From Naumovozyma dairenensis CBS 421 (lineage: Eukaryota; Ascomycota; Saccharomycetes; Saccharomycetales; Saccharomycetaceae): a DNA stretch of 64,000 bases. This document shows positions 21,679 through 32,606 of this stretch, one piece after another. Made by a program: the position numbers and the translations under genes. Position 1 is the stretch's first letter. Every line of letters starts with the position of its first letter. The stretch spans positions 434,001 to 498,000 of the forward strand of contig NC_016480.1 in NCBI RefSeq assembly GCF_000227115.2, written 5' to 3'. The notes beneath the pieces were generated by a model that did not search any database, was not told the origin of the DNA, and saw only the letters and a list, made by a program, of their open reading frames with translations.

Positions 21679-22604
21679 AATGGTATTAATAATGATATCT
21701 TGCTCTTTATAATTCTTTTTTTTCAAAAAATAGTCCTCAAAATTGGGGGAAGGAGGATGCTTTTAATTCTTTATTTTTTTTCGGATCTATCTGATCGGTC
21801 CTTTAATGATAGGGATGGATTGAATGGTTATTATTTATCTTTCTAATATGGAAAAAATGGAAAAATAAATAAAAACTTGCGATGGACGAAACAAAAAAAA
21901 AGGAGGATGGCTGGTAAGGATAAAAATATACTCGAATATATTATAGTAGTATATTATATTTGGGACAATTAAAATGGAATAGGGATGAAGATAGAATAGA
22001 ATACAATACGATACTATACTATAAAATACAGTGAAATGAGGGAATCGGTGTTTCTACCAAAAAAGAATAAAAAATAAAAATAGAAGTGTCGTGTCTTGTC
22101 TTGTATAGTTTTCTTCAAACAAGTTTTTTTTCCAGGGATCAAGATTCCTATAAAAAAATCTTTTAGAGATGTGAAATGAGAGGTTTTATGAAAGAAGAAA
22201 GAGAGAAAGAAGGACCACAATCCAGAAAAAGGGTATAATAACTGAACAATATACAAAAATTGAAGTGAGAACAAGAGTAAGTGATGAAAATGTTACTAAT
22301 GATAGTAGAGAGTACATGCTTGGGAAGCATTAAAATCAATAGGACTTATTCATTCAAAGTGGGATGAGAAATTGGAAGAAAGGAAGAGAGAGAACTACCT
22401 GGGTGGTGGGTGGGTAAACTTGCCTCTTGCAACTTGCAACTTTCAATTTACAAACAAACAAACGAAAATTGAAAATGAAAAAAACAACGAGGGAAAAACA
22501 GCAAATTTAATTTTCTCGAAGATCATCTTCTACGAATACATCACCTGATCTATTCGTTTGGTCGGGTAATTCTCAAACTTCCCAAATTTTGTTACTTGCT
22601 TTAA
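21679..22604. other. GLC7-SNR52 divergent region
   Basis: Promoter of GLC7 on the minus strand and upstream sequence of SNR52 on the plus strand. A/T-rich with T-rich and A-rich runs. No coding frame seen. Confidence 0.5.
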
Positions 22605-22651
22605 TGGCCGAGTGGAACACTGGTGATCAAAAGGGTTTGGTTTCGAGTCTC
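22605..22651 (+). promoter_or_regulatory. Pol III A and B boxes of SNR52
   Basis: A box TGGCCGAGTGG at 22605-22615 and B-box-like GGTTTCGAGTCTC at 22639-22651, about 24 bases apart. The two boxes look like a tRNA, but no acceptor stem can form. They lie about 45 bases before a C/D snoRNA, the layout of the known S. cerevisiae SNR52 gene, where the boxes sit in a removed leader. Confidence 0.8.
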
Positions 22652-22690
22652 CATTGGGCACATGTTTCTTGTACCAAAAATAAAAAATTA

Positions 22691-22789
22691 TTTATATGAT
22701 GATTAACATTTGCGTGAACAATCTCTGACTCAAAATTCAAATTTGAATTTTAGGATTAAAAACATATGTTGCCTTCCTTCTGATATTAA
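22691..22789 (+). ncRNA. SNR52: C/D box snoRNA snR52
   Basis: C box ATGATGA at 22696-22702, D' box CTGA at 22725-22728, D box CTGA at 22780-22783, then a T16 terminator. The guide before D is TTGCCTTCCTT. It is complementary to AAGGAAGGCA of 18S rRNA, and the fifth base from D falls on the A that I count as A420. The guide before D' contains GTGAACAATCT, complementary to the TTGTTCAC A-loop of 25S rRNA, with the fifth base on U2921. These are exactly the two targets of yeast snR52. The position between GLC7 and the MDS3/PMD1 gene, and the strand, also match S. cerevisiae. Exact mature ends are estimated. Confidence 0.92.
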
Positions 22790-22805
22790 TTTTTTTTTTT
22801 TTTTT
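22790..22805 (+). terminator. Pol III T-run terminator of SNR52
   Basis: Sixteen consecutive T residues, directly after the D box and a 6-base tail. Confidence 0.85.
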
Positions 22806-23443
22806 GTGTTGCAACACACAACAATACTATAGATGATGATTCTTTATACTACGGACATATTTCTATTGTATTGAATCATAGCACTAGATTATGATATGAG
22901 AGTAAATATTCTTAAACTTTACTCTTGGACGTAAAGTTACTGTGCGTTCTCTTGTTTCTCTTGTTGCATAACGCCAAGTATGTGCTCGGGTCAATTCTCT
23001 CCGGCGGAACAATAGTAAACTCTAGTGAGCGGATAAATGTCGTTTTATTTTGTAGAATAAAGAAAGAGCCTAGGGTGGCATCGATGATCAGACCTCTTGG
23101 TTTATTACAGGAAATCGATATCGATATATAGCCTAGTCTTTTAAAAGGTGTTATAAAGTGGAAAAACAATTCACCTTGCTACTGGTTTACTATAGACCCT
23201 GGTTCCATTAGCATTTATTCATTCGTTGGTGGAACAATTGCACCCTAGCTAATCTATTCCATATTTACAACCAACTCTATTCCCTACCATAGGTATTCCG
23301 AATTCAACCCAGAAATTAAAACTAAGAAACCAAACAAACGTTTGAATATACCTCTCTAATACTATAGAAAATTTACCCTTTCTCTTTCTTCATTCGCTGT
23401 CTTTTTTACCCCCATACTCATAATAATATCAACAAACAATAAA
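22806..23443. other. MDS3 promoter region
   Basis: About 640 bases between SNR52 and MDS3. The last 150 bases are pyrimidine- then A-rich leader sequence. Open frames here overlap on both strands and have no recognisable content. Confidence 0.45.
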
Positions 23444-26400
23444 ATGCCGTTACTTCAACCAAATTCAACAGAATGTTATAGACTAGAACTACCAGAATTA
23501 CCTCCAAATGTAAACCTTGATGAGGCAACAAAAAATAGATTATCACTAAATGCAAGAACTGGGGCTGCAGTGACATTGGCAAGATCAAGTATATACGTCC
23601 ATGGTGGGTTGACTATACCGTTAAATATATCGGAAATTAACTCAGCCACATTACAAAAGGAATTAATCCTTTATTTCTCTAAATCTAAAGATAGTTCACA
23701 ATCTTTCAAAAATTTGAACGATTGGATCTCATGTGAAGTGTTTTATCTGGATTTAATTACAAGAACTTGGGAACGGATTGAAACTAATGCAACAACAGCT
23801 CTAGCAAGAACAAGTTCATCTCAATTTAGTGAACGATTATTTCATTCCATATGTGTTAATGAAAATGCATTATATATATTTGGTGGGTTAGCTATATCAC
23901 CACAAAATGATTATGAACTAATTGCTACAAATGAATTATGGAAATTAGATCTATACACAAGGAAATGGACTCTATTAAGTAAAGATCCACGTATCACAAG
24001 AAGATTTAATCATGATATGTTTGTTAAATACGCTGCTGATGATTCTCATGATACAAGATTGTTAATCGTTGGTGGGCTGAATAATATGGATCAACCATTA
24101 TGCACCATTGATGTATATAATTTAATTACAAATGAATGGGAATCAATTTCAAATAGTAATATAATAAAAAAATTCGATGAACAACCTGTATCTATCGTTC
24201 ATAATAAAAATCTACCAATATTAATTGAGAATAATGAAGCGGAAGTTCCCACATTGACATTTTATCATACCAATTCAAACGATAATAATGATAGCACCGA
24301 AGAAGAGGAAGAACAACTACAAGGGGAAGAAAATAATTATGGCAATTCAAGCATTAAGATAGAAAACGAATTATCACCGATCATTGCATTACCATTATTA
24401 CCACAGTCACAGTGTGTCAGGATTGCATCAGAATACCTCCAAGATAAAGATTTATTAAAGGTGCCATATAATCTTCAACATCCAAAAGGGGCATACTTTA
24501 ATAGAAATTTACTCATATCTGGATTTTATCCAAATTGCCAGGCATCCAATTTTTATGTCTACATTTACGATATATCAATTGGGAAATGGATCCAATTAAA
24601 GGCATCTTGTGAAACATGTTCATCCTCTCAACACCGATTTTGGAACTTGTTTGTTTGGCAATCTCATCATCAAGCATTACTACTAGGAACAATGCAAGAT
24701 GATTATAATTTACCTTCTGTACAAAGATTTGATTTGATTACTTCTTTTTCTCTCCCCATAGTAAACTCTTTTAATAATTTTAATAATAAGGCCAGTACAG
24801 AATTGTTTCAAACATCTTTCCTCCCCTCATTAGCATCTGATCTCGGATCTATACCAACAACACCAATAGATAAAAGAACTCCTCCATTAACAACTTCCAA
24901 TTCTACATCCAAGATAACATCACAATTTGAAAATTACATTCGATATATTACAACGCCGTTAGAATTAAAATCTACAAGTTCTGTATTCCCACCTTCCGCT
25001 ATGGTGGTAGGGAAAGATGCATTGGAAATATTTGGTAACACATTAGCTGATTTCGAATTTATAACAAGTGAAGGAGATTCTATCGCTGTTTCAGCATATT
25101 TATTACGTAAAAGATGGGGTAGATATTTTAGTTTCATTTTATCAAATGGTTATGCCAAGGTTTGCCAAGAATATCATTCGACGGGTAATCAATCCACTTT
25201 GGTTAAAATTGCTCCAAGTGACGTCTCGTATACTGACGATGGCTCTAAATTGAATCCTCCTCCAGCAATGACATCTTCAAATGTATCATTGGAAAGATAT
25301 TTTAAAAACAATGGTAATAATCACAATAGTAATGGCAATAACCATACCAATACTCTTGATAATAATTATCATAGGAAGAAACACGATACAACTACAAATC
25401 GACATCACGAGCATATTCCATCTACTTCTCCACGAGGTTCCAATGTTGCTGTCCCAAGAGAACATACACTGGCTTCCATGAGAAGATCGCCGTGTAATTC
25501 TCGGTATAATCTTCATAACTCTCCAGAATTAGATTTTGAACCGATACCTTCTAATACAAATCTTTATGACGATTTTGAAACAACAAGTTCGAAGACAGTT
25601 AATTCTAAAACAATAAATGACTCAGTGACAAGTTCAAGCACTGGTATGATATTTAGGGTCCCATTCCAAGAAAATGACAAAGAAGATATATTAACAACGA
25701 CGAATAACATTAATAGTAATACTATAAACTACAACAATAATAACAAGAATCTGAAAAAGAAACTTAGAGCAGGTAGTGCAACGGAAAATAATAATTTCAT
25801 CAATGTTCCCAAGAAAAGAAGATCATCTGTCGTTACAAACCCAATGGGATCCTTAAATAAATTATCACCGCATATGGAGGACGCGAAATCTCGCAGAGCG
25901 TCTAATCCAATTCAACCATTAACTGAGATCACTCAAATTTCGCCTCCACCAAGTCGTAGATTTTCCTTAAGGTTTACACACAGTGGGGCTAATTCAAGAA
26001 AGGCATCTGTGACCTCTCAAACAAGTTCCATTTCATTCGTAAGTTCTACTTCAGATAGATTAAACAATGCAATTCTTACGAGACGCAATACGGAGACGGT
26101 AATATCATCTAATGATCCGTTAAAATCAGGTGTCTTAAACATATTTTTACCCCCACAGAAAAGACTACCATCTGTTTCTTTACCACCTGTTCCTTCTGGG
26201 CAGGAACCTTTAGGTCCTTTCAAAAGCAGAACTAATTCATACATCGAACACTTTCATTCCGATAGAAGCAGCCCATTATCATCTAGAAGATCATCGTTCT
26301 TGAGAAGCTCTAGCGTTCCCGAAGTAAGAAGGAAGTCCATGGCAGCCCTAGACAAGAAGCAATCGAGGAATGGCTCCTTTTCAAGTAATGGCTCTAATTC

Positions 26401-28267
26401 CCATACTAAGAAGTCATGGTCATCTGCTTCAAACCATTCTGACTCAGGGAGCGAGTTTTCTGCAGGACAAGTCGAATTAGAACCACTCCTGATGCCGAGA
26501 TCTTTATATATGCCATGGCCAACAGCAACGGTTAAAGCGTTCACCGAATTCTTTTATACGGGCCAAGTTAATGGGAAATGGATGTTAGCTCCAGTGACTT
26601 TAGATTTGTTACTCATATCAAAGATGTATGAAGTTCCATTATTATATGATTTAATTACAGAAGTCCTATATGCAATAATCGGTAAAAAAGAAGGAAATTT
26701 GTTTGTGAATTGTAACAATTTGGACGACTCATTCAAATCTACTGTAAAAAAATATTTCAACTATGATGAAGCAGAGGTTGAAAATTACTTGGACACACAT
26801 GCAACTTATAAAGATTTGAAAAACTTAAAGAATTTATTGGAATTGACCGATAGTGGGATGTTAGATGTAAACTTAATTAGGAAAATCTCTAGGAATTTTT
26901 CTTTTAGTTCATTTGAAAGTGATTCTATACCGTCAACTCCACGAACAACCAAGCATGTAGTATCGACAGTCTATGCAGGCGGCCCTAGGGATAGTCATAA
27001 TTCTGTTGGATCTATTGTTTTTCCGTCAACGAATGTTAACATAACAAGTAATAAGAGGTCAGTTTCATTATATACTCCACGAATGAAAGGGAAGTCAAGC
27101 CTAAGTAAAGAGATAGATCCCACTATATCCGAAAAAGCTAGAAATAAAAGTACAGATAATCTAACATCAAAATCAAAATCTTCAAGCAAACACTTTGACT
27201 CCACTTTATTAGATTTGGATGAAAGAGATCCTGTTCTTGTTGAACAATTAGATCAAGCCAGGCTGCAGGACTTATCAAGAATAGAAACAGACTATCCATT
27301 AAATTCCGAAGATACATTAAGAACTGGATCAACTGGAAATATAATTTCTCATACTCTTTCCGATTCTTCTCAATCGGACTCTGATGATTTTGAATCACAA
27401 ATCGGACTATTATCAATTTCAAGAATGAAGAAACATATCAGAGAAGTGGAAATCTTTGAGGACGCCATTGACCCATTGCATAAAATCAACAACGCTCTAC
27501 AAAGTCCGTCCAAATCATTTGATATTATATCTTCCAAGCCAAGTATCACCCCACTCAATAGGGCCTTGAAGAACGATTTAAATAGCAACAACAATAATAG
27601 TAATATTGATTTCGAATCCCCGACTTTAGAAAGTATGATCTCTCCTAATTCGTTGCCACCTGTTGATTACGTCATGAAAATCATTTATAGGACATCTGTT
27701 TTAGTGAATGACACTAGATTGATGTTGAGGTGTATTGATTGTATTGAAATTTCTAGGAAATTGAAAATAATTCGGAAGTTATTGACTCAAGATATTAATA
27801 GGATGAATGAAGATGTACTAAAACGCTCCTCCGAGCAAGATAAATCTAAGAGAGGCAAACCGGAATTGACTATTCCTATTTCTTCCAATGGAACAAGAGA
27901 CACAATGACAAGTTTCAAGATAAAACCATACTCTCCAACGGCAACTACTTTTCGTAGAAGCTCATCCAAAGCACAAATTTCTCCTCGAACGTCCATTCCC
28001 AATGATATGGCAAATAAAACAATTTCCGGTAGGAAGTCATCTACTCCTCAACAACAAAGGATACTAACAAAAAGCACTGGAAGTGGAAGGTTTAGCAATA
28101 TCTCTGCAATAGTGTCTACCCCATCTTCTTTGAATACGGCCGTCATTGCAAGACCGCCTTTGTTGGGAACGAACAGTAATAGTAGCAGTTCTGTTCCACC
28201 AAAGAGCAAAAAGGACTCGAATGCTAGCACTAGCAGTTCCTTTTCGTTTTTCGGGATTAGAAAATGA
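23444..28267 (+). CDS. MDS3: Kelch and BTB regulator Mds3 (Mds3/Pmd1 pair)
   Basis: Large regulator of the Mds3 (YGL197W) / Pmd1 (YER132C) pair, negative regulators of early meiotic gene expression that also act in pH and TOR responses. 1607 residues, between the two S. cerevisiae lengths as I recall them (about 1487 and 1753). The N-terminal ~450 residues hold kelch-type repeats (VHGGLTIPL, LYIFGGLA, LLIVGGLN). A first BTB half follows near 540 (FITSEGDSIAVSAYLLRKRW) and the second near 1027 (KAFTEFFYTGQVNGKW), separated by a Ser/Asn-rich insert. The C-terminus is Ser-rich with many RRSS and RRxS sites. The start MPLLQP resembles Mds3, but position between GLC7 and RPS26 also fits PMD1. Orthology within the pair is therefore left open. 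Intact. Confidence 0.9.
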   Translation: MPLLQPNSTECYRLELPELPPNVNLDEATKNRLSLNARTGAAVTLARSSIYVHGGLTIPLNISEINSATLQKELILYFSKSKDSSQSFKNLNDWISCEVFYLDLITRTWERIETNATTALARTSSSQFSERLFHSICVNENALYIFGGLAISPQNDYELIATNELWKLDLYTRKWTLLSKDPRITRRFNHDMFVKYAADDSHDTRLLIVGGLNNMDQPLCTIDVYNLITNEWESISNSNIIKKFDEQPVSIVHNKNLPILIENNEAEVPTLTFYHTNSNDNNDSTEEEEEQLQGEENNYGNSSIKIENELSPIIALPLLPQSQCVRIASEYLQDKDLLKVPYNLQHPKGAYFNRNLLISGFYPNCQASNFYVYIYDISIGKWIQLKASCETCSSSQHRFWNLFVWQSHHQALLLGTMQDDYNLPSVQRFDLITSFSLPIVNSFNNFNNKASTELFQTSFLPSLASDLGSIPTTPIDKRTPPLTTSNSTSKITSQFENYIRYITTPLELKSTSSVFPPSAMVVGKDALEIFGNTLADFEFITSEGDSIAVSAYLLRKRWGRYFSFILSNGYAKVCQEYHSTGNQSTLVKIAPSDVSYTDDGSKLNPPPAMTSSNVSLERYFKNNGNNHNSNGNNHTNTLDNNYHRKKHDTTTNRHHEHIPSTSPRGSNVAVPREHTLASMRRSPCNSRYNLHNSPELDFEPIPSNTNLYDDFETTSSKTVNSKTINDSVTSSSTGMIFRVPFQENDKEDILTTTNNINSNTINYNNNNKNLKKKLRAGSATENNNFINVPKKRRSSVVTNPMGSLNKLSPHMEDAKSRRASNPIQPLTEITQISPPPSRRFSLRFTHSGANSRKASVTSQTSSISFVSSTSDRLNNAILTRRNTETVISSNDPLKSGVLNIFLPPQKRLPSVSLPPVPSGQEPLGPFKSRTNSYIEHFHSDRSSPLSSRRSSFLRSSSVPEVRRKSMAALDKKQSRNGSFSSNGSNSHTKKSWSSASNHSDSGSEFSAGQVELEPLLMPRSLYMPWPTATVKAFTEFFYTGQVNGKWMLAPVTLDLLLISKMYEVPLLYDLITEVLYAIIGKKEGNLFVNCNNLDDSFKSTVKKYFNYDEAEVENYLDTHATYKDLKNLKNLLELTDSGMLDVNLIRKISRNFSFSSFESDSIPSTPRTTKHVVSTVYAGGPRDSHNSVGSIVFPSTNVNITSNKRSVSLYTPRMKGKSSLSKEIDPTISEKARNKSTDNLTSKSKSSSKHFDSTLLDLDERDPVLVEQLDQARLQDLSRIETDYPLNSEDTLRTGSTGNIISHTLSDSSQSDSDDFESQIGLLSISRMKKHIREVEIFEDAIDPLHKINNALQSPSKSFDIISSKPSITPLNRALKNDLNSNNNNSNIDFESPTLESMISPNSLPPVDYVMKIIYRTSVLVNDTRLMLRCIDCIEISRKLKIIRKLLTQDINRMNEDVLKRSSEQDKSKRGKPELTIPISSNGTRDTMTSFKIKPYSPTATTFRRSSSKAQISPRTSIPNDMANKTISGRKSSTPQQQRILTKSTGSGRFSNISAIVSTPSSLNTAVIARPPLLGTNSNSSSSVPPKSKKDSNASTSSSFSFFGIRK

Positions 28268-29464
28268 GCCTACCGTTTTTAAATTACACTTCCGATAATC
28301 CTCTTTATTTATTCCTAAATTACTTTTATAGAAATTGATAGAACATAAGACATAGGATAATAACAAGAATCCATATTCTTATATAAACGACTTTTCATAA
28401 ATATTACCCTAGCAAAACCCGTTGCCTTTACAGTAGTAATGAGCTCAGATTTAATTGAATTATTAATGCACAAATAATCTACATACAGTACTGTAGAAGG
28501 AGCCTTCCTCCTAATACCACAGAATACAAAATTTGATATTGGTACATACGCCATTCCTGCCGGAGACATTAATTGCGTACAGCTAAACCAAGAACAACCT
28601 TAATGTTCCACCAGGTTAACATTAAGAATTATGACAAGAAGCCATGCAAGAAACTATATATAACTATTTAAAACAGCCTCAGCTTTTCCTAATCAAAGCA
28701 CCGCTATTAAGGTGGTGAAATGGCCACGGTACAATCCACATCGATCCCAATAAGATAAAGGCATATAATCTATATGGTTTATCTCTGGTATATCTATGAA
28801 CTCTTTCTTTGAGCACGGATGTTAACATGAACTAAAACCTCTCCTCATCGACTGTTATAGTTGATGAGGAGCTTTTAAATTTTGTAATCAAAAGCAACAT
28901 TTCTTTCTGAAATTTTAGACATGATTTTCAGAAGTTTTTGAAAAGTGAAATCTTGTGCTGCTTAAATATGTATTTAGTTTTCTTTCCCAGCCAACATCTC
29001 GTCCGCGCGCCAAAAAAACACCACGACTGTGAAGAAAAAAAAGCTAGGGTTTCAAAAGTACGTAAGATAAAAAAGCGTATTTTAACGTTACGTAATGAAT
29101 CCACGAAAGAAATAGATACCAGAAGAATTATATATTACGTACTACCTAAAATGGTTTTAAATTAATTTATTAATAAAAAAAAGTAATATTAACATTGGTT
29201 GTTTAGTGTGAAAAGTATATAAAAAAATATAAATATGAATTGAAGTGATGATATAGAAAATATGAGACGACAATAAAGTCAGTACATTATAATAATATTA
29301 ATATGATGAATAATAATAATAATAATAATAACAATAATAGTATATTATGGGAAAAAATAATAAGACGTAAATCTGGAAATAACTGATGACAATTGAATGG
29401 AGTGTAGTATAATAAAACGAACCAATTAAAGCTTCAATTTTGCTTCTGTATTCTCATATTATTT
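28268..29464. other. MDS3-CDC55 convergent spacer with a strong hairpin
   Basis: Between two 3' ends. Most is A/T-rich, with an AAT repeat near 29308-29337. It contains a 13-bp stem, 5-base loop hairpin at 28841-28871 followed by TTTT. No coding frame or known RNA recognised. Confidence 0.5.
28841..28871. repeat. 13-bp inverted repeat (hairpin)
   Basis: CTCCTCATCGACT, loop GTTAT, then AGTTGATGAGGAG. Twelve Watson-Crick pairs and one G-U in the + strand RNA. It is followed by CTTTTAAATTTT. Confidence 0.85.
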
Positions 29465-30985
29465 TCACAATGCAGAAAATATAAATAGATTATTTGTTGC
29501 AGCAACGGATATGCTATTTTCTCTTGGATGCCATGAAAAATGTAATATACTTTTCTTGAAATCAATGTCGTTACTCCATTCTTTATTCCTCGATGATTTT
29601 GATAATAGTGAACTTGAACGTTTATTCTTAAACACAGTTTTATCTGCCTTTAATATAATCTCATCAGGTGTTTTTGTACTATTTCTCTCTTTCTCAGTTT
29701 CACCTCCACCCCCTTTAGAGTTATTTTTACCACGTTTACTGTTACTATTGTTACTATTATTACCATATGGTAAGTTTTTCTTAAATATATTATTACTATT
29801 ATTTGTTGTATAATTTTCATCAAAGTTTTTAACGATACCATTATTTTCATCTTGAGCTGTCTTAACGACGTTAGGATAAATCATAAAGTTGTTATTATAT
29901 GAACCAGTCATAATACTTGAACTATCTCCACTAAAATTCAATTCGAATTTATCAAAGATTGCATCATTTTCATACGTGTCACTTAGTCTTTCTTTCAATT
30001 CATCATGTACATTGATTGTCTTTAAAGGTTTATTGTTCATATTAACATCCCAAATCTTAACAGTTAAATAATCTCTCGATGCGATGTAACGACCATCGGG
30101 ACTGAATTTAACATCTGAAATGGAGGATGTGATTTCTGTGAAAAAATTATGACTTATTGGATCAGTATACTCTTCAAAAGTTTTTGTTTTGAAATCACAT
30201 AATGCATTTTGTCTCATGTCACATAATTTAATAGTTCCCTTTGAAGACGAGTACATGAAAAGATTACATTGTTGTGGATGGAATTCTGCACTTGTTATAA
30301 CTTCAGTTAATTCCTCCATATTATTTGGTTTAATATCGACAATATTAAAACTTTGATCTGGGATATCAAGGTTCCAGAGATTAATTCTTAAATCATCTGC
30401 ACTAATGAATGTTTCTTGATCTGAATTAGTTGATATGGAATTAATATGGTATGTATGTGCATTACTGTATATTCTTTTGGGAGCTGCAGCAATTATCTTA
30501 TCGTGTTGTGATAAACGTGGTAACTTTAGATTTTGTAATGATAAAGTATGACTATTGCTGGATGATTTACCTTTCGTGATATCATTTTCCATGGATAGAT
30601 TATTTTCGCTCACCAACTTGATGTTTTTCTCATAAACTTTCCAAAGTTTAATTGTCTTATCATTAGTACTCAATAAAAAATGTGACCTTTGATTAGAGGA
30701 CCTTAACCATTTTAGTTGATTTATTTTCTCTTCAATTTCTAATGATTTCAAATAATCGAATTCGGCATCATGACTTTGAAATTCAGTCAAAAACTTATAT
30801 TCACAATGTTTATTATTTTTATTTCTTTCAAACAGCACTACTCTACCACCTTTATCACCTGTAGCTAAGAAGTCACCTGTATGGTCGAATTCCACGGCAG
30901 TAATGATATCTGCTTCTGTGACAACTATATCTGCTTTATCTCCAAAACATTGGCTAAATTTAAAGTGATAATCGTCCCGAGACAT
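29465..30985 (-). CDS. CDC55: PP2A regulatory B subunit Cdc55
   Basis: Orthologue of Cdc55 (YGL190C), the B55 WD40 subunit that directs PP2A to substrates in mitotic entry, the spindle checkpoint and morphogenesis. It is 506 residues against about 526. The N-terminus FKFSQCFGD, then [20 protein letters not shown], is the standard first B55 blade. Later blades show [31 protein letters not shown] and the late [15 protein letters not shown] low-complexity Asn/Lys/Gly-rich insert sits before the last blade (about 395-440), in the same place as the insert in S. cerevisiae. ATG 30985 is the natural start. CDC55 lies next to MDS3 because the ancestral GCN1-HOS2-IME4-COX13 stretch is absent here, presumably kept on the sister chromosome. 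Confidence 0.97.
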   Translation of the reverse strand: MSRDDYHFKFSQCFGDKADIVVTEADIITAVEFDHTGDFLATGDKGGRVVLFERNKNNKHCEYKFLTEFQSHDAEFDYLKSLEIEEKINQLKWLRSSNQRSHFLLSTNDKTIKLWKVYEKNIKLVSENNLSMENDITKGKSSSNSHTLSLQNLKLPRLSQHDKIIAAAPKRIYSNAHTYHINSISTNSDQETFISADDLRINLWNLDIPDQSFNIVDIKPNNMEELTEVITSAEFHPQQCNLFMYSSSKGTIKLCDMRQNALCDFKTKTFEEYTDPISHNFFTEITSSISDVKFSPDGRYIASRDYLTVKIWDVNMNNKPLKTINVHDELKERLSDTYENDAIFDKFELNFSGDSSSIMTGSYNNNFMIYPNVVKTAQDENNGIVKNFDENYTTNNSNNIFKKNLPYGNNSNNSNSKRGKNNSKGGGGETEKERNSTKTPDEIILKADKTVFKNKRSSSLLSKSSRNKEWSNDIDFKKSILHFSWHPRENSISVAATNNLFIFSAL

Positions 30986-31750
30986 GTGTAGTTAATTGTT
31001 ATTTTGCACTATTATCACTTTTTCTTTATATTTTGTTTTCTTACACTCCCCTTTTCGTGCTGAAGCTAAATGAACGGGTTACTATGATGAACTGTGCTAG
31101 TAGTTCTATGTAAAACGATAGGGTATAAAGTACTATAGTTCTTCTATCCAGGTTTGTATAAGCTACTTGTCAATGGTAAGTAATGTTTTCTCTTCTCGAT
31201 GTGTTTACTTCGTCCTCTGTTCCCTTGCTGATGCTAGTTATCCCTAAGACATCCTTAATAATCTGTGTGTTTGTTTTTCTTTTGTTCTCCAGATGCACTA
31301 TTACGAAATTATGAAAAGGCTGTTGTGGTTTTTCCCCCCAAAGGCGCTAGTGTTTTTTGTTGTTTTTTTGGTTTTCTCTTTAGAGTGCGGGTTTCCTCTG
31401 ACGTCCATGGTGATGAATTAAGTGTCAGTAAATTAAAATATTCTATTGGAAAAAATGGAATACACCCTGCTTCTAAGAAGGATCCGATAGGAGGCAGGTA
31501 GTTTAGTTATACACATGATTTACAATGTATATATTGGGAAGAATACAATACGTCTGATAAACTTTCTTCGAATTCCTCTTATCTTGCGGTGATTTATACT
31601 AAACATATGGACTATGAATTTTATACTAACGCATTTACAAATAACTAATTCTTTTTAACATGATTTTATTTTATTTTATTTTTGGGTGGTTTGTTTGCTT
31701 TATAATATTATAAATAAAAGTATTATTAATTCATTTATTTACTTATCAAC
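30986..31750. other. CDC55 promoter and RPS26 3' flank
   Basis: Tandem minus-strand spacer. A 78-codon open frame on the + strand (31265-31501) has no features and is ignored. Pyrimidine-rich near 31180-31400. Confidence 0.45.
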
Positions 31751-32110
31751 TTATAAAGCCTTCTTGGCGGCATCAGCTGGAGAAACCTTGTTTTCTCTGT
31801 TGAATCTTGGTCTTTGAGGAGGAGCTCTGTTCTTTCTGTTTTCTCTGGATCTGACTCTAACAATTCTGGCGTGAATAGCACAAGAAACACAGTAGTGTAA
31901 CTTGTTGTAAGTCTTTGGTAAAGCGTATTCAGCATAGACAGAAGCTTCAGATAAATCTCTAACGGCAGCAGCTTCAACAATGTTTCTGATAGCCATTCTC
32001 TTAATAGCCTTATCCTTTGGAACACACTTGGAACAGTTAACACATCTGACTGGGTTAACGTGACCTCTACCCTTCTTGTTTCTACCGTTGGAAGCTCTCT
32101 TCTTTGGCAT
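31751..32110 (-). CDS. RPS26: 40S ribosomal protein eS26
   Basis: Orthologue of Rps26A/B (YGL189C/YER131W), the small-subunit protein at the mRNA exit channel that contacts mRNA upstream of the start codon. Started at ATG 32110 ([16 protein letters not shown]) it is 119 residues, the same as in S. cerevisiae. Six earlier in-frame codons belong to the leader. Zinc ligands are the CVNCSKC and YCVSCAIHA cysteines. Strong codon bias (AGA, GGT, TTG, GTT) fits high expression. The promoter appears to be far upstream, beyond a predicted 5'-UTR intron, with a Rap1 site at 32913. Confidence 0.97.
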   Translation of the reverse strand: MPKKRASNGRNKKGRGHVNPVRCVNCSKCVPKDKAIKRMAIRNIVEAAAVRDLSEASVYAEYALPKTYNKLHYCVSCAIHARIVRVRSRENRKNRAPPQRPRFNRENKVSPADAAKKAL

Positions 32111-32121
32111 TTTTAAATGTT

Positions 32122-32606
32122 CTATCACAATAATATGTCAACAATTTTTTGAAAAATTGTATTGATTTGTTAGTTTTATTGTTCATTTGCTTTAAAAAAT
32201 AAATGTGAAGTTCTAATAATACATCGATCGATAACTAGGTTTTTTTCCCGAAGTATTGGTATTCAAAGAGGTGTTGTATTCTTGATACGTGGGAAAAAGA
32301 ATTCCATAAAAGTATTGCCAATATTGGATATTCAAATATGTCATTTTTATTTCGTTAGGTTTCATATAAGCCCTGTAATTCAGTATCACATTTTTCATTA
32401 TCAATCAGAGTAGCTTTTGATAGGTTTATTCTTTCTGTTGATTGCATACTACTTGGACCCACTTTAATTATTTTGGACTCTTCAGATTTTATTCCACTTA
32501 CAATTTTCTTAACGAATTATTTCACAAGTACTCCATTTAAAAGCCCCTAAATTTCATTGTTTTTCTACTCTTATTATAACTTCTCTTAATGGTACATTCA
32601 ACATAC
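32122..32606 (-). other. Predicted 5'-UTR intron of RPS26
   Basis: On the minus strand: GTATGT at 32606-32601, AACTAAC (one base from TACTAAC) at 32175-32169, and TAG at 32124-32122. The branch-to-acceptor distance is about 48 bases, and the acceptor is 11 bases before the ATG. This would explain why the Rap1 site is about 800 bases from the start codon. Predicted from signals only. Confidence 0.5.

Noticed and set aside
22605..22680. tRNA gene suggested by the A and B boxes
   Set aside because: No acceptor or anticodon stem forms. The boxes belong to the SNR52 leader promoter.
31265..31501. 78-codon open frame upstream of CDC55
   Set aside because: No features; lies in the promoter region with pyrimidine-rich bias.
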